Source of the DNA: Spirogloea muscicola
Lineage: Eukaryota; Streptophyta; Zygnematophyceae; Spirogloeales; Spirogloeaceae
DNA: 64,000 nt
Assembly: GCA_009602725.1 (NCBI GenBank)
Contig: WELB01000026.1
Coordinates: 907,594-971,593 of the forward strand
Direction: 5' to 3'
Part shown: positions 53,404 to 62,044 of the stretch, piece after piece
How the letters are laid out: each line of letters opens with the position of its first letter
Position numbering within the stretch: the first letter of the stretch is position 1
Made by a program: the position numbers and the translations under genes
The notes under the pieces: model-generated
The model's database searches: none
What the model was told of the DNA's origin: nothing
What the model saw: the letters and a program-made list of their open reading frames with translations, nothing else

Positions 53404-55000
53404 GGGGAGAAGTGAAGCTGGGCCGCTTCCCTATGCTGCTGGAAGAGTGCCTTGGAGACCAGGCGTGTGAGCACCTCGCCCATAGCTATGGGGCGTACCC
53501 CCCCTGTTGGTTTGGAAAGGGCGAGAAGGGTGCTGCAAGTCAGACCCGCCCTAGCCTTGGGGGAGAGGAGGCCACGCGCCACCGCCTGGCACAACTTTGT
53601 GTAAAAGGGAGAAGTCGCCAGCCTCATCGTCGAGCCAGAGCTGACGGAGATATTCAAACAGCCAGCCCGGTGGCCCGCCAGCTGCAGCTTTCCGACTCCG
53701 TGTCAGCGCTGACCACAGAGCAGCCGGATCGAGCTCCACTGGTGTTGGGGGCTGAAAATCGTCGAGCCAGGGCGGAAGGGGATTTTGGGCTGGGTAATGA
53801 AGGGCCCGCAGGCCAGTGTGTCGGCGTTGTGGGGTGCCGGTGTAGCTGGATCTAAGGCTTGGGCCGGCGCGTGAGAGATCCCCAGCACGGCCAAGGCGTA
53901 TGGCGCGGCGGACGGCTGTTGCGGCTGGGGTGGCAGGGGTCGGCGTTGGACACCTGGACAGCAGCCCGATGCTCTTCCAAGAGCTGCTCCCATGCACCGC
54001 CCTCAAGGAGTTGGCAGCGCGGCAGTAGCACTGCTCGCTGGCCTGGTCCACTTGGTAAAGGTCCCAGGACTAGTCGAGGGAGGAGCTGGAAGACCGTCCA
54101 GCCAGCGTCATCAAAACTGCTGCGCGCCATGCGGGTGAGGATAGGCCGGGTTGCACGCTGCAGGTGGGGCCGAGCCAAATGTGGAATGTGCCTCAAGGGT
54201 GGCAGGCTGGGCTCGAGAAGAACTGCATCCAGGTCGAGGAGCTTCGCCCAACGCCACTGAGCCGGCGAGGGAGCTGGGGGAGCTGGTGCCAGCACTGGGG
54301 TGCCGGGCTGCCGTCGTCGGGTAGAGGCCTCAGCACGGGCTTGGGCCTGCAGCGAGGCGCGATTGGCCTTCTTGGAGCAGTGGTGCTCGTGGATGCGAAC
54401 GCCCCGCCGGTTAGGCCAGGGCTGCTGGCAGTACCGGCAGGTTTAGGGAACAGCTGTTGCAGCGGGGCTTGTAGATGGAGCTGCTGCAGCTGCAGGGATG
54501 GCGAGAGTAGAGGAGAGGCGGGAGGGCTGGGGCCGTTGGGTTTGGGTGGCCGAAGGGACAGGATCTGCAGCCAGGGTTGCCCCGGAGCCGTGGGAGGGGG
54601 AGGGCTCTCGCCGATGGGGGCCTTGACGGCCCATCCTGCCCTGGGAGGCAGCAGCAAAGGCGGGAGGGATGGCGGGGGTGGTCGAAGAGGCCAAGCCGGG
54701 GTCCGCAAGCCGAGCTAATTCATCAGAAGCAGGGACGGCAGGGAGGGGCTCGGGCTCCACGGCCGTCGTCGGGGAGGAGCGTGAAGAAGCTGAAGGGGCC
54801 GTTGAAGGAGTGGGAAGGTCGGCCCCTGGGGTAATGGCAGCCCTCGTCGCAGCAGTCGAGCTGCGGGTGCCGTAAGGGCGAGTGGCGCGCCGCGACGGGC
54901 TGCGTGCCCATCTCGGCCTTCGGCAGCCGCCGCCATGGCGGTGGGGTCGGCCCAGCGGGCGGTGGGCGGTGGGCGTCGGCAACGGCGGGGCCGGGGCTGG
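53404..55000 (-). mobile_element. Truncated non-LTR (LINE) retrotransposon
   Basis: The leftward strand holds, in order, a Pro/Ala-rich N-terminal region (about 55.0-54.5 kb), a zinc finger CRYCQQPWPNRRGVRIHEHH followed by C (54.42-54.36 kb), and the start of a reverse transcriptase: PPGWLFEYLRQLW, LLALSKPTGGVRPIAMGEVL and TRLVSKALFQQHREAAQLHF. The KPxGGxRPIA..EVLxRLxxKAL wording is typical of LINE-type transcriptases with N-terminal zinc fingers. The reading frame changes several times. The remaining transcriptase and any endonuclease are absent: the element stops where the inverted copy begins. Confidence 0.8.
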
Positions 55001-55004
55001 GGAG

Positions 55005-55440
55005 GAAAGCGGCTGCTGATATTAGAAGAGCGGCTGTGAAAGCCAGCCAGATGCATACAGGTGTTCATGACGGAGCCACAGGCTAGACAGCCAGGGCGCT
55101 CTTAGTAACCCCGTGTCAGCAGTAGGAAGTCAGATGAGCTGAGGGGAGGAAGAGCAACCCCGCTGCGCAAGCCAGAGGCTGCTGCAAGGGCACGACCAGC
55201 GCGGCGATGCAAAGCAAGCGCTTGGGAGGGGGGGGTAAGGGGGAGCCGTTGAGTACCCAAAGAAGAAGAAGAGGCTCTCCCAATGGGGCAAGGGCTGTGA
55301 GAAGCCAGCCCGAAAAGAATTGACAAGGTTCGAAGGGGCCAAACTACGACCTAAGCAGCGAATGCGGGGCTTGAAGAGGCTATGGCAGAACGGGGGAGGA
55401 TGGACCACTCAGTAGTTACGAGTGAGGAGCCTCACTCAAA
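55005..55440 (-). repeat. R3 copy followed by R1 copy
   Basis: 55,008-55,228 is R3 in reverse, differing from 46,685-46,905 at about one base (TATTAGAAGAGC against TATTAAAAGAGC). 55,260-55,345 is R1 in reverse (CTCTCCCAATGGGGCAAGGG, TTGACAAGGTTCGAAGGGGC), and its flank to 55,430 also matches the region upstream of R1 at 33.66-33.75 kb. Confidence 0.9.
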
Positions 55441-55469
55441 GAGGTCCCAAGCTTTATTTGCTACTCTTA

Positions 55470-56225
55470 CGCAGTGCACAGGCTTGCTCTGGCCTCCATT
55501 TGTAGTGTAGTCCTTTTCCGGCTCCCCTTTCTTTGGCTTTGGACATTGTCCATTCTTTTTTGGGCTGGCTTTGCCAGCCCCTCTTCTCTATGGGCGCGCA
55601 TTTCTCTCATTTGCATGCATGCGCACCCCGCGTTTTCTCTTTTCTCTTTTCTGGGTGTGTGGTGACACTTCTCTCCGGCTTGGCTTGGCCTCCTTCAAGT
55701 CAGGCAGAAAGTAAGCTCTTCCGGCTGCTAGTCTTTCTGACTTGCGGCTGCTTACCAGGTATTACTAAGTGAACCAGATATTTGTGGTGCTTGCTTAGCT
55801 TGTGTGTTGTAGCCCTTGTTCGGCCCTGCCGGACCTTGTCCTTTTGGTCAATACTGTGTGGGCTGGCTTTTCACAGCCTTCGCCCCCTTGTGGCTCGTAC
55901 GTCATGTGTCAGCCTAAGTGTAGCGAGCTCAGGCTCACCCTTTGCACCAGAAAGCTGGTCGAGCTTTAGCACTAACGCCCGCCGCAGCCTTGGGGAGCCG
56001 GTGGACTTCCATGCCGCCGGCTCGCTTGCGCGGGCATATCGCATGCGCTTGGCCGGCTCGCTGCAGCGGTCCATGGCTCGCGCGCGGCATCTCCTCGCCG
56101 GTCGTGCCCTTGCTGCCGCCTCTGGCCCTAGCCAGGGGACTTGCTACCAGGAGACGACTTTCTCCAACCTGCGGTTGCTTGGTAGGGCTTACTGAATGTT
56201 TTGTAGCTACATGATTTTGTGTGCT
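55470..56225 (+). repeat. R1 copies and diverged R3-like unit
   Basis: R1-like copies lie at about 55,525-55,600 (TTTTTTGGGCTGGCTTTGCC) and 55,825-55,900 (GGGCTGGCTTTTCACAGCC). 55,940-56,195 is a diverged relative of R3: TCGCATGCGCTTGGCCGGCT, CGCTGCAGCGGTCCATGGCT, CGTGCCCTTGCTGCCGCCTC, ending near CTTGGTAGGGCTTACTG. Confidence 0.65.
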
Positions 56226-56400
56226 TTAGCTGGTGGCACAAGGGCTCGTCATTCGCCGTCCGGTACTCGAGCATCAATTGGCGACCTCCGCGTGCTGACT
56301 TGTGGTTACGGAGAGGCTCAGCTTAGCAGCAGGCGATGTACATCTGTCAACGTGCTTGCCTTCTGTACTTGGCCACTCAGGCCCTCCACCACTCAACAGA
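56226..56400 (+). repeat. Second copy of the 5,930-6,100 repeat
   Basis: Shares GGTGGCACAAGGGCTCGTCA, CAGCTTAGCAGCAGGCGATG and GTACTTGGCCACTCAGGCCC in the same order with the copy at 5.9 kb. Confidence 0.75.
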
Positions 56401-56599
56401 CACTCCAGTCCGGAGTTTCTGATGAGCTTCTTCCTCTCGATGGGGGAGCCTGCGCAACGCCCACGGCGATGGCGCAGCGAGACCAGGCCAGACCGACCGC
56501 CTCCGCATCCACTCTGCTGACTCGGGGGTACCAAGAAGAATAGAGTGTGTACTAAGGGCGCCCTGTCTGCCTAGCCTGTGGCTCCGCCAATATACATAC

Positions 56600-56916
56600 G
56601 CTCTTTTAATATTAGCGACCGCATGCTGTCTTTCCCATACTCATGAATAACCCTCTGCAAGCGCCTGCCAGGTGGCTTCCAGGTGGCTCGGTGCCTTTGG
56701 GTCTTGTGTCCTGCTACCGTATGCGTTTGTCTATGTCGCTACAGCGTTCCCAAGCGCTTGCTTTGCATCGCCGCGCTGGTCGTGCCCTTGCAGCAGCCTC
56801 TGGCTTGCGCAGCGGGGTTGCTCTTCCTCCCCTCAGCTCATCTGACTTCCTACTGCTGACACGGGGTTACTAAGAGCGCCCTGGCTGTCTAGCCTGTGGC
56901 TCCGTCATGAACACCT
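56600..56916 (+). repeat. R3 repeat copy, forward
   Basis: Reverse complement of the R3 copies at 46.7 and 55.0 kb: CGCTACAGCGTTCCCAAGCG, CTTCCTACTGCTGACACGGG, CCTGGCTGTCTAGCCTGTGG, up to TCATGAACACCT, where the assembly gap begins. R3 is thus present in both orientations. Confidence 0.9.
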
Positions 56917-56984
56917 NNNNNNNNNNNNNNNNNNNNNNNNNNNNNNNNNNNNNNNNNNNNNNNNNNNNNNNNNNNNNNNNNNNN
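56917..56984. other. Assembly gap (68 N)
   Basis: 68 consecutive Ns. The gap falls between an R3 copy and the first readable exon of the GDPD gene, so the GDPD start codon and promoter are missing or unplaced. Confidence 0.99.
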
Positions 56985-57089
56985 GCTGCTGCCGCGCCTG
57001 AGCTTCGGCGCCTACCTCCTCCTCTCCGCGGGCCTCTTCCTCCTCCTCCTCCTCCCGGGGCTCCTCCTCCTCCGCCTCGCGCTGCCAAA

Positions 57090-57122
<33 letters not shown>

Positions 57123-59230
57123 TTCGCCGGCGCCGCCAGCGCCGACGACGGTGCGCTGGCCGCCTTCTTTCCCATTCGCGGCCTCGCTCTCGCTCACTGC
57201 TAAACCCCAAACCCTGAGCCTGCGCCGCCTGCTGATGCCAAGCCCGGGGCGCCGTGGTGACCAGCTGCCTCCCACAGAGGTCTGCCACCGGCTGCTCCGA
57301 CGCGCCCCGCTCGTCTGCGCGCACGGCGGCGACTCCTCCCGCGCGCCTCCCAACACGGTCGCTGCTCAAGCTCTCGAGCTTACGGCTGCACCATCACTGA
57401 GTTCTTCGAAGCTCGCGCTCCTTATTCTGCACTAGCTTTTGCCTAAGCAATGTGTTGGCTTGATTCGGCCACGCTTTTGATTTCTTGCGCACCGCGCGCC
57501 TTCTCTCTTGTGATCGTCCTCATGTGGCGCTCTCATCTGCAAGCAGCATTGGTGTTTGTTGGGCCCAGGCAGCCGCATACCGCCTAGCTCTCGAAGCCGG
57601 CGCCGACTGCATGGAGGTCGATGTGTCCCGCACTGCGGACGGCGGGCTGGTCGCGCTTCACGTCAGGCACGCTCATGCACCCACTACTGTCAACTGGGGC
57701 TTGTTGGCATGAGAGTGTCGAGCATTGCCGCTCACAAACATAGACTGTGGCATACTTGGCCACAACACAGGGATCTGCAGGTCATGATGCAGCGGCCCGA
57801 TGTACAGGTCGGTGAAGTACTTCTCTCGGAGGTACACATTGGTCTATGCTCTCACAAGCCTCAGAGCTCGCTACTTGGGAAGCTTGACACCTTGTGCTCT
57901 TGGCCATCTTTGTTAAGAGTTGTTTGCGGCCAGCGGTGGGGCCCTTGTGCAGCTGGCTTGACAACCATCTTGTCATTGCTCGTCAAGCTTGGGCAGGGCA
58001 GGTGGTGCAGCTGGACGCAGGCCAGTATCACCACTCACGGCTCCTGGGCGAGCGGGTACTGACGCTGGCGGAAGCTCTGAGAGTGAGGGGCAACAGCTTT
58101 TTACTGTACTGTTTCTGTGTTGCATGCTGTAGGACTCCCCAGCCCGATTACCTCCAGGCAGAGAAGTTGGCATGTGCTTGATGTGCTTGGTGTACATGCG
58201 TATCTTCCTGTGTGATCTGCTGTAAGTGCTGTCCAGTAGAGCTGCGTTGTACGGAGCTCGACCGGATCAGCAATTGTCCTGCAGACATTGGGTGGAAAGT
58301 TGAAGACAATCATTATAGATGTGAAAACTGGTCCTCCTCTTCATGAGGTCTCGCTGGCGTATGACGTTCTTAACGTGGTGAGGCAAGTCTTCTTCGGCTT
58401 GGGCTGGCAACTTCTGCCATCTTGGGCTGGCAATGGGCTATGTCTTTCTGATAAAGAATAGTGCATGAGCAATTAACCTCAGTAGCACACCCCCATCGAT
58501 ACCAACTCTGGCCCTGGATGTGGACTCTGCTTAGGTCAGACAAGCTGGCTGCCACAATTGCTTGGTATGGTCAAAGCTTGATGGCGTTGTCGCCGAGCTC
58601 AAGGAGTTGGAACCTGCCATTAAGGTCAGCAATGTATTGTTGGCCAGTCAGTCTTACTTCCCTTGGAGACCTTGATGTAGGCTAGGCTGTGTGATTGTTG
58701 TCTTTACGTATTCACTGAACCCTATCATCCCCATACCTAGGCTGGGTTTATTGTCATGACGGATTCTCGCACCGGGCAAGCCAGCAGCCTGTTGAGAATG
58801 ATCGAGCCCGAGGTTGTGGGTGTATTCCATGGCCTCATCACTCCTCAGCTCGTGGCAGAAGTGCACAGGTGCGCCCACCAGCCAACTGCTGCATGCCAGA
58901 AAGCGAACTGCTCTCCTCTACATGCTAGCAGTTACTGCTCATATGTCCTCCATGTGGCCCATGAACGAAGCATCAATTTCGTCTTCTGTTGGTCACCTCA
59001 ACTATTTGATTGAGGTGCTCACTTCAAACTCAGCAGGACTACTTGGGTTGCACTTGATGACTCTGTGCAGCGCTGGGAAGGAGGTTCAGGCGTGGACGTG
59101 TGATGACCAGGAGACAATGAGAAGCATGTTAGAAGCAGGGGTTGATGGCATTGTGACGAGTAGGCCATTTGAGCTCATCGAAATGATCAGTAATATGAGG
59201 ACAAATTGTCGGTCCATAAAGCATGAGTAA
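56985..59230 (+). CDS. Glycerophosphodiester phosphodiesterase, 5' end in gap
   Basis: Hydrolyses glycerophosphodiesters to glycerol-3-phosphate and an alcohol. A hydrophobic leader (GAYLLLSAGLFLLLLLPGLL) and a Pro run from (GCC)n end at 57150. Further exons: 57280-57357 (APLVCAHGGDSSRAPPNT), 57569-57666 (YRLALEAGADCMEVDVSRTA), 57781 to 57817 or 57826, 58002-58082 (VVQLDAGQYHHSRLLGERVL), 58285-58377 (LKTIIIDVKTGPPLHE), 58535-58624 (CHNCLVWSKLDGVVAELKEL), 58741-58868 (GFIVMTDSRTGQASSLLRMI), 59071-59230 (VQAWTCDDQETMRSMLEAGV, DGIVTSRP). The AHGG...PPNT and E-D metal-binding core is present. The usual HD after ALH reads HV in the best splice, which needs a GC-AG intron. The membrane anchor near the N-terminus suggests an ER or plastid-envelope enzyme. 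The start codon is not visible. Confidence 0.88.
57425..57515 (+). repeat. R2 repeat inside GDPD intron
   Basis: TGCACTAGCTTTTGCCTAAG, GTGTTGGCTTGATTCGGCCA and TTTCTTGCGCACCGCGCGCC match R2. It lies in the intron between 57357 and 57569 and makes up much of it. Confidence 0.85.
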
Positions 59231-59833
59231 AGCGTATGTCGGTGTTGTGCAGACTGTTGCTGTACATATTTATGTAGCCTGCAAAATTTTGGCAGCCAGA
59301 GTACAATGAGGTCCTGATCAAAAATGGTCCATAAGATTACTGCCTGCAACATGTAAGCTGCGCTTGGCATATATAACCAGCAACCCATTGCTGGAATTTG
59401 TGAGCATGAGTGGCTCACAAATGTCAACGCAGGACAATGTCAGTCTGTTCCTGCACTTTGCAGAGCTTCACATGATTTCCAGCTGCCCAAATCTGTCACT
59501 GCTCTTGTAGCCAAAAAGCAGCAAGGCTGCTCTTGCGGCAGAGGAGCCCAGAAGAGACTGAGGACATGAGTCCTTGTTGCTGTGAAGTCCTTGTTGCTGT
59601 GAAGTGTGAAGTGTTGCAGTCCCAGCTTGCCTCAGCTTGCCGAGGTCCTCAAAGCTGTCACTGCTAATTCCTTGCGCAGGCTAGCAGTCAGAATTGCAAC
59701 CTAAAGCTGCAAGTGGCTCTGGCGACTCTGGCAATATGGAGTGGTTCTCTGCAGGTGCTGCAAGGGATGTCCTTCCGATGTAGAATGTAAGACACACACG
59801 TGCCCTTCCTGTTGCGGTATGCAAGGCTCAGTG
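59231..59833. other. Space between convergent genes
   Basis: 603 bp with the 3' ends of the GDPD gene (+) and the USP-domain gene (-). A TCCTTGTTGCTGTGAAG unit is duplicated in tandem at about 59,571-59,606. Nothing else was recognised. Confidence 0.5.
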
Positions 59834-62044
59834 TCAGCAGTGGAGGGGAGTTTCTCCAGCCTGACGGGCCCCCATGAGGAGAATGCAGTTGCGGCGCTCG
59901 ATGCTGCTCTTGAGAATGCGCGCCATGGCATCGTCCTCCTGCTCCGGCGTGTGACACCCCACAAGCATGAAATTTGCGCTGGAGCTTGTCGCATCGTAGC
60001 TCATGTGCCGGAAGTGCCCCCCCCGCCGCCGCGCTGCCACCCTCTGCGCCCTGTCGATAGCGCCAAGGCCGCTTTGGCCACCAGCGGCCAGTGACAGCGC
60101 GGCCACCGTGTCAGACGCTCCGGTGTTGCTCCCGTCGTCGGACCGCGACAGCTCGTCGTCCAGCTTCAGGTCTTCATTGCCCGCCACAGCTGCCAGTGTG
60201 GACCGTGGAGCCCGCCGCAAGCTCCGCAGCTCGCAGATGGCATCGTCGAGCGTGAACTGGGAGGATGGTGATCGGAGGCTTGAAGCATCGGACGTGCCAA
60301 CACTCTGCAGCGAGTCTGACGGCCTGGGGCTGCTCACGATCTGCCGCCACCGGGCCGGGCTGCTGCAGGATTGGGTCGGCGAGGACGTTGTTGTCACGCT
60401 CTGCAACGATGGCGACTCTGGCGCCTTCGGCTCCTCGCTTGCTGTGCTCATGGGAGCCCGCCTCCACCCGAATAGACCTTGCTTGCGCCTCCTCCCTGCC
60501 TCTGCGCATCCGTTGTCGCTAGGGACCTCCGCAGAAGCAGCAGCAACCGGCGGGTTTTTATGGAAGCTCCACCTGTCGTCGTTTGTTGTGGGCTTTGTTT
60601 TGACCTTCTCGGGCGGCGAGAAGGAGCTTGCATGACTTCCAAGAGGAGACCTCGGCGCAGCAGTAGTGACCTGCGGGAGGCCCGCCACGTTTAGGGACTT
60701 GAGCAGATATTTGCTGTTCTCGCCTCTTGGTGAGGCTTCGCCCCAACTGCCCTGGCTGTGGTGACTTGACGGACTCAGCAGCGGCTCGCCGCTGCCAACA
60801 GTCGTCAGCGTCGGGCTGCTCTCCTCGCCGCACTCGTGGAGCACCAGCTTCTGCTTCTGCACGACCAAGACCTCGCATCCAAGTGGCCGGTTTTTCACGC
60901 AGTACATCACCACATTCCCAAGGCCCCTGCAATGGAAGACCAGCATGCAAAGTCTGACGCGCTGACAAAGGACACAGCTTGCCAAAATCCGCCTCCTTGA
61001 TTGTGTCTGTCCTCTCTTTGCAAGCAGCACCTATCGAGAATATTGTGCAGCTGCCCTGTTTTTTGGCTCTGACACGAGGAGGCAAGGTAACTGAATTCCA
61101 CCCTCATCTCCCAGATCTGCACGTGTCAGATAGTTGCTCAACTCTGCGCTTGACAGTCCCTATATGAGAGGCTGCTGTGTGTAAAGCGGCTGACCTGCCG
61201 AAGAGCTTGGACGGCCTTCCCATCACAAGCTTGGTGGCTCCAAAGGCCACAGCCTCGTCAAGAATGGCCCTTTCCTCGCTGTCATTCTTGGCAACTCGGA
61301 AGTCGACCACCGCCTGCGCGCCAAGATGGCACCGCCGTCTGGATCAGGGCTGGCATTTGGCGGGGGCTCTGGTCATGAGCTAGGAGGTGGCGTTGCCATC
61401 CTCACCAACCGCCAACCTCGCTATTAACCTGGCGGTCTTGCCCCCCCCAGCCCCAGCCTGCTTCTTGACAATGCTCTGTCGACTCACTAAGTGCAGAGAA
61501 GGCCGGCTGCAACACGGCCTGCTGCCAGTCTCTCCATACCTTTCTTGACAGGCAACGAGCGCGTACAGGTGGGCCATGGAGCACCACGCGAGTGCCTGTG
61601 CAAGTGCGTTGGGGGCTGCACCTGCAGGTCGTGGAGGAGGGCAATGTAGGCGTCGAGGAGGGGCCGCACGACCTCCTGGATGTGCGCGATGATCTGCACC
61701 GGGTCGCAGCGGCTCACGGGCCTCTTCGTCCCTCCTGGCAGACCGCTCAAAATAGGCGCGAGAGCGGAGCGAGCCGGCGTCAGGAAAGGGGTTGCGAGCG
61801 CGGCGCAGCAAAAAAGTGGAGCAGCAGTGAATCCGCTGGGCCTGGCAAGAAGCACGGCGCGGCGAAGTTGGGCAGCGGGCGCACGGGCGTCGGGGATGGC
61901 GGCGATGACGAAGAGCAGCGCGAGGGCGTCGCCGGCGCGGAGCCCGCGGTGGCGCAGCCAGCGCAGCGTGCCGCGGCTCACGGCGGCGTCGGCGGAGACG
62001 ACGGCCAGGACGCGCGCCGGCGCTTGGGGTATCACCTCCCTCAT
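59834..62044 (-). CDS. Universal stress protein domain protein with long tail
   Basis: Exons: one from ATG 62044 (REVIPQAPARVLAVVSADAA, GTLRWLRHRGLRAGDALALL) ; one near 61.72-61.63 kb (IIAHIQEVVRPLLDAYIALL); 61313-61195 (AVVDFRVAKNDSEERAILDE, AVAFGATKLVMGRPSK); 60926-59834 (GLGNVVMYCVKNRPLGCEVL). Together these form one USP domain: beta-strand start, HI..VRPLL helix, V...RVA....AIL..A...GA..LVMG, and final strand with C.V. The ATP-binding G-2x-G-9x-G loop is only partly recognisable (MGRPSKLFGR...RGLGN). The last exon adds about 330 Ser/Pro/Arg-rich residues, probably disordered, and it is there that plant USP-kinases carry a linker to a kinase domain; no kinase was found in the window. Function is inferred only: stress-linked nucleotide binding. 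Confidence 0.75.

Noticed and set aside
53280-53855. Rightward frame across the palindrome as a separate gene
   Set aside because: It reads one arm of the inverted LINE copy in sense and the other in antisense; it is a product of the palindrome.
60003-60635. Rightward frame of 210 codons
   Set aside because: Antisense to the Ser/Pro-rich tail of the USP-domain gene, with no homology of its own.
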